From positions 1,612,001 through 1,676,000 of the forward strand of contig NZ_CP165734.1 in the NCBI RefSeq assembly GCF_041200145.1: a stretch of DNA of 64,000 nucleotides, read 5' to 3'. The translations under genes and the position numbers were made by a program. Origin of the DNA: Bradyrhizobium sp. LLZ17 (GTDB lineage: Bacteria > Pseudomonadota > Alphaproteobacteria > Rhizobiales > Xanthobacteraceae). The notes below the pieces were generated by a model. That model did not search any database, was not told the DNA's origin, and was given only the letters and a program-made list of their open reading frames with translations. Of this stretch, positions 44,503-53,541 are shown piece after piece (position 1 is the stretch's first letter; the number at the start of each line of letters is the position of its first letter).

Positions 44503-45119
44503 ATGATCTCCGACGCGCGATTGAAGACGATAGCCGTGATCGCGGCGCTCGCCGGCAGCCTGTGTGCAGCCTACGCGGCCTCGGAGACAGCGAACCACGC
44601 GCTGGCGTCGCCCGAGAGTTTCGCTAGCATCAACGACACCGAGAAGCGCTCCGCCGCGATCTTCACCGAGCTCGGAAGAGTGCTGACGCATCCGCGCTGC
44701 ACCAATTGCCATCCCGCCGGCGACAGGCCGCATCAGGGCGACAGCGCCCGCCTTCATCAGCCGCCGGTCACGCGCGGTGCCGACGGCCACGGCCTCGAGG
44801 CGATGCGCTGCAACGCCTGCCACCAGAACGCCAATTTCGAGCCGGGTCGCATGCCCGGCCATCCCGCCTGGCACCTTGCGCCACGCGAAATGGCCTGGGA
44901 GGGCAAAACCATCGGCGAGATCTGCGAACAGATCAAAGTCCCCGCGCGCAATGGCGGGCGCAAGGTCGAAGACCTGATCGACCATATCGGCAAGGACACC
45001 CTCGTCGGCTGGGCCTGGAAGCCCGGCTTCGGCCGCTCCCCGTGCCAGGCACGCAGGAGCAGGCCGGCGCGCTGGTCGAAGCCTGGGTGAAGACCGGGGC
45101 TGCGTGTCCGGCGCCGTGA
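44503..45119 (+). pseudogene. Exported diheme c-type cytochrome of the Ior-like operon, frameshifted at the 3' end
   Basis: The frame from ATG 44503 encodes a signal peptide (IAVIAALAGSLCAAYAASET) and two heme motifs, CTNCH and CNACH, then WKPGFGRSP. At the C run 45038-45041 the continuing homologous sequence moves to the next frame: VPGTQEQAGALVEAWVKTGA, ending at TGA 45117-45119. As given, the chain instead ends in a basic nonsense tail at 45090. One missing C explains it. Related proteins are often labelled 'isoquinoline 1-oxidoreductase subunit' and should accept electrons from the enzyme. Both heme sites survive, so partial function is possible. Confidence 0.75.
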
Positions 45120-45174
45120 GTGCGTGCTGATAGATTCGATTTGGAGACGACCCGCACGCAAGCCGCGTCGCCGA

Positions 45175-47127
45175 CTACACAAAGAAATCATGCGTCGGAT
45201 GGTGCACCACGCCTGTTGTGTGATCAACGGCGCCCTGCTCGGCGTGTGAAGGACCAATCAGGTCTGCATCCTGGATCTGCGCCGGTTCATGATGGCCGGC
45301 ATTGTGCAGACCATATCCAATCGTATTGTGTCCGTGGCTATCCCCGGAATGATCTGAAGCTTTGGCCTCTGCCATATCATTCTTGAAGTGAAAGGAATCT
45401 CCGGGCCCGGGCGCATGTACCGGAGCGGAGGCATCGGTCGAGTGGCCGTTGCCGCCAGCATGCTCGCTCGGCCCCCCCTGCACATTCTTGGAAGCATTTG
45501 AATGCCCCTCGTGGACGTCACGCTGCGATTGGCCGGAATTGGCGTGGCTTCCAGACACATCATCCTTGACATGCTTCTCGGCAGCTGAGGAACCGCCCTT
45601 TGAAGCATGCAGATCACGCTGCGATTGCGCGTGATCTGAATCGTGTCCCGGCGGGCCGTGCTCGGCATGCGGCTTGCCAGCTGCCTCGTCTTCTTCCGAA
45701 ACGGGCAAACCACGCGGCGATTGGTCACGATCGGCGCCGTGGACTGCGGTCAGCTGTATTGTATCGTGTTCGGCATTCGTCGACGCGTCCTTGGCGGCGG
45801 TTTGATCAAAGCCGCCATGATCGACGAGAGCATCGACGGCGCCAGATCCGACGTGAGAGTTGCCGTTGCCGCTGACGCGACCCTGACTCGCGGCTGCATC
45901 GATGATCTGAAAATCCTCGCTTCTACCGATGGTATCGCTTCGGGCAGCCTCGAAAACGAATGAGTCTTGGTGTATTTCGGGATTGAGCCAGGCCAAATTG
46001 TCAAGGCCGCCGAGATCTGCTTCGGCGCTGGCGGCATGATTGAGACCCATCAGCTCGCTGGTGCCGTTTGTGGCAACGGACGCAGAGAAATCGCTCAGGC
46101 TATCGCAAAAGTTGAATGCCTGCGCGGGGCTGTTAAGGAACTCGTACAGCAAGACGCCGACGGTCGTCATCAGGAACGTCCCACTGGTCAAGCCCGGCCT
46201 TGGAGGGTTGAGGGTCGGCAACGAGATCGTGCTGACGGCACTATCGGCACGGGATTCGATGGGCCTGCCGGCCTGCATCGGCATGTCGCCTATAGAATTC
46301 TCAATGCGGCCGGCTTTGCCCAGGGCTTTGGCCGTTTTGACAAGTGCGGCGGTCGTCTTTTGGCGGTCGATCTTGATGGTTACGACTGCTCCGGTGCCAT
46401 CCGCGGCCATGACCGTGACACTCACGGTATTCGCATGACCAAATGCGGTCGCGCTTGCGTCCTGAACGTCGTCCAGCGCTGCCCAAATCAGAGCTGCAAG
46501 CGCGCCGATCCCGCCGAAAAGGCGCGACAGGGCGAACGCTGCGAGCTCGGTCCGGCTTTTGATCTCGAGCTGCGCAGATATGTGATCGAGCCGTACCTTG
46601 ATGGTGCCTGGGGCGACCTTAAGTTGGCGCGCAATCTCCTTGTTCGACATGCCGCAGGCGACCAGACGCATGATCTTGCGCTCATGGTCCGTCAGCGCTG
46701 CCAATCCAGTTTTGCCAAACGCGCCATTGCCGGCCTTGCTCGCAGCCGCCCGGCCCGCGGGCGGCACCACCAGTCTCAGAGACTGCATCAAGGTCTCGGG
46801 CTCCTCGCGCATCGGAATCGCGCTACAGGCACCCGCTTCAATTGCGGCAGCGAGATCGCCATGCGCAACCGACGCAGTGTAGAAGACCAGTCGTGTGGGA
46901 AGCTTTTCGGCAGTGACGGCGGCGAGCATTTCAGAAGCCGTCACGTCGGAGAATCCGTCCTCTACAAGCACGACATCTGGCGTCAGCCGACGAACTGCTT
47001 CGAGGCAACCGGCTCCATCAACGCACGACGCAACGATCTCGAAGTCATGCTCCGCCGCAAATAGCGACGCAAAACCCTGCAGAACGATAGGACGGCGATC
47101 TGCTATCACGAGTCGGATACGAAGCAT
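45175..47127 (-). CDS. LuxR-type regulator with pseudo-receiver and long low-complexity C-terminal region
   Basis: A 650-residue protein. Residues 1-120 are a receiver-like domain in which Glu56 takes the place of the phospho-acceptor Asp (DVVLVEDGF) and the conserved Lys is missing. Residues 143-200 are a LuxR helix-turn-helix (LTDHERKIMRLVACGMSNKE, VAPGTIKVRLDHISAQLEIK). A hydrophobic stretch follows at 203-218 (LFGGIGALAALIWAAL) and another at 314-330. From 340 to 650 the chain is Asp/His/Ser/Gly-rich with degenerate repeats (QSQRDLH, QSQRDVH) and DSFVFEAA / DSFHFKND units like those of secreted RTX-type proteins. Start ATG 47127 follows GAGG. Function unknown. Confidence 0.8.
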   Translation of the reverse strand: MLRIRLVIADRRPIVLQGFASLFAAEHDFEIVASCVDGAGCLEAVRRLTPDVVLVEDGFSDVTASEMLAAVTAEKLPTRLVFYTASVAHGDLAAAIEAGACSAIPMREEPETLMQSLRLVVPPAGRAAASKAGNGAFGKTGLAALTDHERKIMRLVACGMSNKEIARQLKVAPGTIKVRLDHISAQLEIKSRTELAAFALSRLFGGIGALAALIWAALDDVQDASATAFGHANTVSVTVMAADGTGAVVTIKIDRQKTTAALVKTAKALGKAGRIENSIGDMPMQAGRPIESRADSAVSTISLPTLNPPRPGLTSGTFLMTTVGVLLYEFLNSPAQAFNFCDSLSDFSASVATNGTSELMGLNHAASAEADLGGLDNLAWLNPEIHQDSFVFEAARSDTIGRSEDFQIIDAAASQGRVSGNGNSHVGSGAVDALVDHGGFDQTAAKDASTNAEHDTIQLTAVHGADRDQSPRGLPVSEEDEAAGKPHAEHGPPGHDSDHAQSQRDLHASKGGSSAAEKHVKDDVSGSHANSGQSQRDVHEGHSNASKNVQGGPSEHAGGNGHSTDASAPVHAPGPGDSFHFKNDMAEAKASDHSGDSHGHNTIGYGLHNAGHHEPAQIQDADLIGPSHAEQGAVDHTTGVVHHPTHDFFV

Positions 47128-47318
47128 CTGCGTTACCTCGCCCCGGCGTTTCGTCCTAACTTGCCGGAGTGCGATCCAGCTTCAACGCCGTCATTTTCAA
47201 AGCAGCGCGGCAACGCACAACACCCGCCTTGGTTCCGATAAATTATTCGGCGATCGCAGCGCGGTCCGAGCTCCCGGCATTGCCGCAAAATCCTGGATAC
47301 TAGCGCAGCAAAACGCGT

Positions 47319-47599
47319 TTAGTCGATCACCTCATCGGCCACGGCCAGGAGGCGGTCCGGCGCCGCGATGCCGAGAGTTTTGGCCGTCTTGAGATTGAGG
47401 ACCAGCACAAACTTGCTGGACCGTTGGCTTTCCCGGCGGCCATCACCAGAGGCAAGACGCGCCCCATGTTGGTGTAGAGCAGCGGCTCGCCGGAAACGTA
47501 GAGGGCACCAACGCCGTCGCGGATGCTTGCCGTGGGCTCGACGTCATCGAGCCCACGAAGTTCATGGCGAACAATCTCAAAGCCGAGTTTGACCGGCAA
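47319..47599 (-). pseudogene. Remnant of an ABC transporter substrate-binding protein
   Basis: On the minus strand the segment HELRGLDDVEPTASIRDGVG ... ALYVSGEPLLYTNM and RVLPLVMAAGK resembles the PF04392 (TrpX-like) substrate-binding proteins abundant in Bradyrhizobium. After a gap and a change of frame the end reads SKFVLVLNLKTAKTLGIAAP, then DRLLAVADEVID, stopping at 47319-47321. The middle and the N-terminal two thirds are missing. Family match is from memory, not from a search. Confidence 0.65.
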
Positions 47600-47626
47600 C
47601 GCTTTGCAATGCGTTGGCGGGCCTCG

Positions 47627-49309
47627 CTACGGCGAGATCAGTGGATTCTCGACGAGATCGCCGACGCAGAAATTGGCCATGTGCGCGACGGCCTCGGTGC
47701 TATGATAGTCACCGAATTCGGCAGTGGCTTCCTTGCCAGCGTACATTCGTGCGATTCCAGCGCCGCCAGGGTGATGGGGAGCCCACTCGGTGATATCGTA
47801 AACTTTTCCTGAGACGATGATCCAGCAGTCGTTTTGCGTGTCGTGCAGGGCGACCTCGTCGCGCGTGACGCGGCGCGTACCCTTGGCGGGATTAGCGGGC
47901 ATCCAGAGCTTGGAGGTGGTCCCACCGTACTTGACCTTGGCGGCTCGGCGGAAGTCCCATGGTCCCAATCTCTTGGAAGGCAACTCGGTGCCGATCCTGC
48001 GGGCGTCGTAGGCGTAGATCCAGGAATCGTCCTCGCCGCCGCGCTTGTCGTGGGCAAAGGCGGGGCTCACGCGCTCGTCCAGTTTCTCGAGTAGCGCCTT
48101 CTGCTCAGCGGTGTCCTTCGCCCTCAGGTGATCGAAAGCGAATTTGGATCCCAATTGGAAGCGGGTGGCGCGGTAGTGCCGCACGCGTTCGTAATGCAAC
48201 AAGGCTGTAGGCACATCGCGCTTGTGAAGCGTAAAGGCGCTGGCAAGGGCAGCGGCGTCCTCGAAGGATTGAGCAGCTCCCTGACCAAAGGTGGGAAGCA
48301 TCGGGTGCGCCGCGTCCCCGAGCAGGCAGATGCGGCCCTGCACCCAGGTTTCGAGCGCATCGCGATCGTAGAGGCCCCACTTCGTAGGACGAACGATCGC
48401 CCCCGCCAGAGCGACGAGGTCGTCTCTGCTGGGGTGCCGCGTGAACGCCTCGCCAACCTCGCGAACGATCTCTTCCTGACTGACGGGAAACCAGTCGCCC
48501 TCCTCCTGCTCGAACGCGGCGGAGTCAGGCTCATAATGCGCGATCCACACGTTCAACAACTCACCGCCGCGCACCCAGTACGTCGTTGCCCCGCTCCTGT
48601 CGGCGCGATGGCGGTCCATGCTGAAGCAGTTGACGGGATTGTGGTCCAGCAGGCTACCGTCAGCCTTGCGGAGCGATGCAACCACTGTCCGCGGAATGAG
48701 TCCACGAAAGCACGTCACCTCGGTCCAGCGCTTGGGACGGGGATTCGGCCACGCCAGCTGCAAAGTGGCAGAGTTGATCCCGTCGGCACCCACGAGAACC
48801 TCTCCCGTGGCGGTTCGGCCATTCGAAAAGGTCGCTGTCACCTCGCCGGTGGTCTGACGCAACTCTGTCAGCCTGCAGTCCATGTGCACCGTGATCGGGC
48901 ACGGCGCCCCGCTGTCGGGATCGAATTCGAACACCCGCTTATACAGGCACATCAACAGATCCAGCCTGTGCATGTGGTGAAACCCGGCGCCATCGCCTGC
49001 GGCGGTGAGATGATCGAACGGCCTCTGTGTCACGCTCCCATCCGCGTTGAACTGCCGGGTCGATTCCAGAATTGCCGCCCGGCCACCGTCGATCACCCCA
49101 TGGCGGCCCTTGGGATCCCCGCCATCGAGATCGACGCCCAGCCAACGACATATCCGCGCCCCGTTGGGCGGGATATTCAACCCGGCACCTGCGGTGCTAG
49201 GCACCTTGGTTTGCTCGCAGACCTCGACCGATGCGAAGACGCCGGATTGTCGCAGCGCTAACGCCGTCATCAACCCGCCCATTCCCGCACCGACGATGAT
49301 TGCCCGCAT
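47627..49309 (-). CDS. FAD-dependent monooxygenase fused to a cytochrome b5 domain
   Basis: A 560-residue protein. Residues 1-400 are a class A flavin hydroxylase (salicylate/6-hydroxynicotinate type): IIVGAGMGG at 4-12, GADGINS (DG motif) at 174-180, LLGDAAHPMLPTFGQGAAQS (GD motif) at 329-348. Residues 479-552 form a cytochrome b5 domain: TRDEVALHDTQNDCWIIVSG, heme motif HPGG at 513-516, second heme ligand His536 in DYHSTEAV. Class A enzymes normally take electrons directly from NAD(P)H, so an appended heme domain is unusual. No transporter or dioxygenase partner is adjacent. ATG 49309. Confidence 0.88.
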   Translation of the reverse strand: MRAIIVGAGMGGLMTALALRQSGVFASVEVCEQTKVPSTAGAGLNIPPNGARICRWLGVDLDGGDPKGRHGVIDGGRAAILESTRQFNADGSVTQRPFDHLTAAGDGAGFHHMHRLDLLMCLYKRVFEFDPDSGAPCPITVHMDCRLTELRQTTGEVTATFSNGRTATGEVLVGADGINSATLQLAWPNPRPKRWTEVTCFRGLIPRTVVASLRKADGSLLDHNPVNCFSMDRHRADRSGATTYWVRGGELLNVWIAHYEPDSAAFEQEEGDWFPVSQEEIVREVGEAFTRHPSRDDLVALAGAIVRPTKWGLYDRDALETWVQGRICLLGDAAHPMLPTFGQGAAQSFEDAAALASAFTLHKRDVPTALLHYERVRHYRATRFQLGSKFAFDHLRAKDTAEQKALLEKLDERVSPAFAHDKRGGEDDSWIYAYDARRIGTELPSKRLGPWDFRRAAKVKYGGTTSKLWMPANPAKGTRRVTRDEVALHDTQNDCWIIVSGKVYDITEWAPHHPGGAGIARMYAGKEATAEFGDYHSTEAVAHMANFCVGDLVENPLISP

Positions 49310-49591
49310 CGGTCTTCCTTCCGAAGTAAGCGAACGCCTCTCAACTCACGGCCGGAGTAAGTGGATGTCGCCTGATCAGATGGCTCGATCCTAGCCCCGG
49401 GCGGATCGGCAATAAAGGAGCTCGTCGCATAGCCTATCGAATTCGCAGCAGCGCATCTGCCGGGAACAAGTTTCAGGTCGCCGAAATCAAGCGACCAGGA
49501 CGTCCGCGCTGGTCAAGACTTCGCGGCAGGCTCAGGCGCTTGTCGCCTACGGCTATTTTGTGCAACCTTGGCGGGTCACGGGAGAAGTTCG

Positions 49592-51324
49592 ATGTTGGCC
49601 AGGATTATGACGGCCGCTGTTGCCGTGCTTTGTCTCTTCGTGCCCTGCGCCAGCGGCGCCCAGACGGAGTCCACGCCTCCCGCTGCACCCGTCGAACGAG
49701 TTATGGCGCACGCTGTCGATCAGCTATTTGCTAAATGGGCTCGGCCAGACTCGCCCGGCGCTTCCATCGCCGTCATTCAGAACGGCAACGTTATCTATAG
49801 CCAAGGCTATGGCGCAGCCAATCTGGAGTATGGCGAGCCAAACACGCCGGAAACCGTGTTCCACCTTGCGTCGGTCTCAAAGCAGTTCACCGCCTGCGCG
49901 ATCTACCTGCTCGCTCAGGACGGAAAACTGACTCTGGATGATGACGTTCGCAAGTATGTTCCGAAGTTGCACGATTTTGGCAAGTTGATCACGATCCGCC
50001 AGCTGCTCCATCACACGAGCGGTGTCCGAGACCAGTGGAATCTGTTGGCACTGGCAGGGTGGCGGCTCGACGACGAGATCACGGACGATGACGTCGTGCG
50101 CCTGCTGTTTCAACAGACGGAGTTGAACTTCGCGCCTGGCGATCAATTCCTCTACAGCAACAGCGGCTACACGCTCCTCGCCATGGTCGTGCAGCAAGCG
50201 TCGGGCAAAACGTTGGCCGAGTTTGCCCAGGAGCGCATCTTCACCCTCTCGGCATGTCTCATACACATTTTCAGGATCAGTACGGCACGGTCGTCAAAGA
50301 CCGCGCCTATTCCTACGAGCGGCGGCCGGACGGCAAATACCAGTATGTGGCTCTAACCTATTCGACGGTCGGACCATCAAGCCTCTTTTCAACGGTCGGC
50401 GACCTCGCGCGCTGGGACGAGAATTTCTACACCGGCAAGGTCGGCGGCCTGACACTGCTCGCCGAGATGCAGCAGAAGGGCAAGCTCAACAACGGCAAGG
50501 ATATCGACTACGCCTCAGGGCTGTTCATTGGAAAGTATCGCGGACTCAGGACGGTTGCTCACGCTGGCGGCGACGCCGCATATCGGACGAATATTCTCAG
50601 GTTTCCAGAGCAACATTTCTCAGTCGTGGTCCTCGCAAACGCGGGGGATTTGAATCCAACAGCGCTCTCATTCAGGATCGCCGACCTCTATCTCAAGGAT
50701 CTGCTAAAACCAGCGTCTGACAAGCCAGCCTTTGACGAAAAGCCGGAAGTCGCGGTCGACCCGAGGATCCTCGACGCCTATGTTGGCGACTATGAGCTTA
50801 GACCTGGCTTCATCATTTCCTTCAGCAGGGACAATGACCACCTCGTCACGCGCGCGACCGGCCAGCCATCGTTTCCAATGTACGCAGTCTCGAACACCGC
50901 TTTCCGCCTGAGAGCAGTTCTCGCGGAAGTCGTATTCGAGGAAGTGCAGCAAGGCGGAACGGTCGAGAACGCAATTCTCCACCAGAACGGCGCAACTGTT
51001 CCGCTGAAGCGGATAGCCATTGCCAAGCCCGCGGCGGACCGGCTTAAAGCGTACGAGGGCTACTATTACAGCACAGAACTCGGCGTCATCTATGAAGTGT
51101 TCGCGCGTGAGAACGGGCTGAAACTTCACTATCCCCGGGGCGAACTCGACCTGCAGCCCGTAGGTACTGACGCTTTCGCGACAGGCTTTCCGGTCGGAAG
51201 TCTGAAGTTCGCGTGTGCTGACGACGGCAAGTGTAATGCGCTGTCCGTCGATATCGGCCGGGTCAAAGAGCTGCGGTTCACTAGGATCTCGCTCGATCCG
51301 ATCCGTCCGAAGCCATCCAAATGA
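49592..51324 (+). pseudogene. Serine hydrolase (class C beta-lactamase-like family), frameshifted
   Basis: The first frame (ATG 49592) encodes a signal peptide (MTAAVAVLCLFVPCASGAQT) and the catalytic HLASVSKQFTA (SxxK) and YSNSGY (YxN) motifs up to FAQERIFT near 50243. Then one C is missing from the run 50244-50246; the rest continues in the next frame as PLGMSHTHFQDQYGTVVKDR ... HAGGDAAYRT (third motif) to TGA at 51324. Restoring one base gives a 577-residue protein with a C-terminal beta-sheet domain. Family members are peptidases or esterases. All three motifs are intact, so the break is recent or artefactual. Confidence 0.8.
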
Positions 51325-51440
51325 TCAGGGGCGCTGCTCGGAACACGGGCAGGACGCCGCGCTTACCCGCGTGGCCGCGATGTGCGGACAATCACCGAGC
51401 CGGTGGGTAGGTCGCGAACGGGCCAACCGCGGAAACCCAG

Positions 51441-51752
51441 TCACGTTCGCTTTGGGCCACGAAATCTATGTTTCAGGTCAGACAAGGTGACGGCCCCGTT
51501 TGAACCGAGAAAACTATCGGCTTCGACAACCTGTTCTGTTGTCCACGGCGCGGTCATTTCAAGACAGTCGGCAACTGCCATCCTGAGACCCGCCTCAGCC
51601 TTCTTGGGAGACTTCATGTCCATTTGGCGCAGTATAGTTAGCGGATGAATGTCGGGTGATACAGGCTTGCCATCGGCCATATAGCGGTCGAAGAAAAGAC
51701 CGAGGAAGTCTGTAAGCTCCTCGAAGCCGATTCTGGTCGGACCGCTCGTCAT
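51441..51752 (-). CDS. Hypothetical protein
   Basis: A 103-residue soluble protein starting MTSGPTRIGFEELTDFLGLF. It looks helical with conserved-looking Trp/Glu-rich segments (MTAPWTTEQVVEADSFLG). No signal peptide, metal site or known motif. It lies between the serine hydrolase and the MFS transporter; no ribosome site is obvious before ATG 51752. Family unknown. Confidence 0.6.
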   Translation of the reverse strand: MTSGPTRIGFEELTDFLGLFFDRYMADGKPVSPDIHPLTILRQMDMKSPKKAEAGLRMAVADCLEMTAPWTTEQVVEADSFLGSNGAVTLSDLKHRFRGPKRT

Positions 51753-51921
51753 CGAAATAGGCTAGCTTGGGCTATAAACGCCTGCAGTGGTTCAGAACGC
51801 GAAGAACTCAACCGGAGCAAATCTCGTCCGCCATGTCTTGATGAGTGGATCTCGTGTGGGGATGCCGCCAGTTCGCCAATGGGAGGTCCGTTGCCAAGTC
51901 CGCGACAGCATTGCATCTCGA

Positions 51922-53088
51922 TCAGTGCGCGTGAGCTTTGCGAGGAGCCAGCCGGTTGAAAATCCAATAGGCCGGAAAGCAGAGCGCCAGCATGAAGGCG
52001 CCGAGGTCGAACGCTGCTCCCGCCGTTCCTACCCGCGAAGAAAACGCTCCGGCGATCACCGGTGCGGCGACAGCAAACGCGTAGAACAGCGTGAAATGGA
52101 TTCCAATTCCGACAGCGCGCACCGGCGGAGTAAGGACGCGCGCGGGCAGGCTCATGATGGGGCCGGCAGACAGACCGCCAACGAGACCCAATGCGACAAA
52201 CACGGGGATCACCGCATCGGTCCGAGTTGCTATGACGAGTGCGACCGCGAACAGCGCAAAGCCAACGAGCATGATCTCGATGTGCTTGCCTGTTCTGTCG
52301 GCCAAAACACCGCCAAAAGGGACCGACAGGCTCACGATCCACAATACCAGGCTGGTCGCAGATCCCGCCGCAGGAAGACTCCAGCCGCGTTCGACCAGCA
52401 AGATGGTGCCGAAGCCGAAAACCATGCCCAGCGCGGCATTGAACAAGCCCCAGATGGCTCCGGCGACAATCATCGCGCGCGTCGCGGCCTGAGATGGCCA
52501 GGCGGCAGGCGTGCGCACAGCGGTATCGTCCCGCAGTGGCGGTTGGTACAACGCGGCGAGCAGGAGAAAACCGAGCGCACAGAATGCAGCCGTCACCAAC
52601 AAGGCAGTGGTGATGCCGCTTGCGGCCGCGATCGTTGGCAACAGAAACAAGCACAAGGCAATACCCGCCGGCCAGGAATTGACAAAGATCGCCATGGCCG
52701 TGGCGATCTCCCTGCCCGCGAACCAATCCGTCACCATTTTCGACATCAGCGCATTGAGCACGACGCCGCCAATGCCGGCAACAACGCGCCCCGCAATTTG
52801 CAAACCCCAGCTGGGAGCGAACGCCATCAGCAAGCCGCCGGCCGTCATCAACGCCAGGCCGGCCAGCACGACTCGCTTGTCTCCGAAGCGGCGTCCGATT
52901 TCCCCTCCCGGCAATGCGAACGCGATTCCGGGAGCCAGATACAGGCTGATGAGGACTCCGATGTCGCCGAACCCGACGCCGTAGGTCTTGATCATAGCCG
53001 GTGACAACGAGGCGACCGATTGAAACTGGAAAGCCATGCTCAGCCGGACAACAAAAAGTACTGCAAGTATCTTCCAACGCTGCGCCAC
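51922..53088 (-). CDS. MFS transporter
   Basis: A 388-residue membrane protein with about 12 hydrophobic segments. The MFS loop 2-3 motif is GGEIGRRFGDKRVVLAG (residues 62-78); a related loop GGVLADRTGKHIEIML follows segment 8. The N-terminus resembles the CynX/NarK-like sub-group (QSVASLSPAMIKTYGVGFGD). Substrate unknown; drug, nitrate/cyanate-type anions and organic acids are all possible. Start GTG at 53088. No regulator or enzyme gene is adjacent to hint at the substrate. Confidence 0.9.
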   Translation of the reverse strand: MAQRWKILAVLFVVRLSMAFQFQSVASLSPAMIKTYGVGFGDIGVLISLYLAPGIAFALPGGEIGRRFGDKRVVLAGLALMTAGGLLMAFAPSWGLQIAGRVVAGIGGVVLNALMSKMVTDWFAGREIATAMAIFVNSWPAGIALCLFLLPTIAAASGITTALLVTAAFCALGFLLLAALYQPPLRDDTAVRTPAAWPSQAATRAMIVAGAIWGLFNAALGMVFGFGTILLVERGWSLPAAGSATSLVLWIVSLSVPFGGVLADRTGKHIEIMLVGFALFAVALVIATRTDAVIPVFVALGLVGGLSAGPIMSLPARVLTPPVRAVGIGIHFTLFYAFAVAAPVIAGAFSSRVGTAGAAFDLGAFMLALCFPAYWIFNRLAPRKAHAH

Positions 53089-53167
53089 GATGCAAAGACT
53101 CCAACGGTCAATTCTTCGAGCCTACGCAGCTTTCTCCTGTGGCTCCAACAACTCAGCCACCATGTCA

Positions 53168-53278
53168 TCATGCTCCTGTTTTGCCCGACGGAGCAACAAT
53201 TTCGTCTAATCCGTAAGCAGAAATTTTGACCGCTCAGCCATTTCAACGTCTTAGCTACTGTGCATGGGGTTGTTTTCG
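53168..53278. repeat. Dispersed repeat, copy 2
   Basis: Shares two blocks with 4551-4700: 53168-53196 (around CCTGTTTTGCCCGACG) and 53255-53278 (identical 24 bases around TGTGCATGGGGTTG). The spacing between blocks is shorter here (111 versus 150 bases overall). It lies upstream of the MFS gene. Confidence 0.65.
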
Positions 53279-53317
53279 CGCTTTCGTTTGCCGGTCCCGG
53301 ACCGCGTTCATCAGGCG

Positions 53318-53467
53318 CTAATGACGCTTGAAATACTGCACCTCGCGCTCGTGCTTCTCGGCCGCAGTACGGCTCTTGAAGGTGCCGAGGTTGCGGCGCT
53401 TGCCGGTCTTCGGGTTCACTTTGCGTGAGTAGAGGCGGTATTCGCCGGATGCCAATTTTCGGATCAT
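53318..53467 (-). CDS. Small basic protein, 49 residues
   Basis: MIRKLASGEYRLYSRKVNPK at the start, then TGKRRNLGTFKSRTAAEKHE and REVQYFKRH at the end. It is highly basic and has the look of a small nucleic-acid-binding or ribosome-associated protein; the same sequence type is widespread in Bradyrhizobium from memory. AGGAA lies upstream of the ATG at 53467. Too short for many gene finders. The 'GxYRLYSRKxNPKTGKRRNLG' pattern is strongly non-random and third positions are GC-rich, supporting a real gene. Confidence 0.75.
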   Translation of the reverse strand: MIRKLASGEYRLYSRKVNPKTGKRRNLGTFKSRTAAEKHEREVQYFKRH

Positions 53468-53541
53468 GGCTGCGTTCCTGTCGTGCTCTCGGAATCAACC
53501 CTCTTCACGCGAGGTCTGTTCCATCACGGCTTGGCGGCCGG

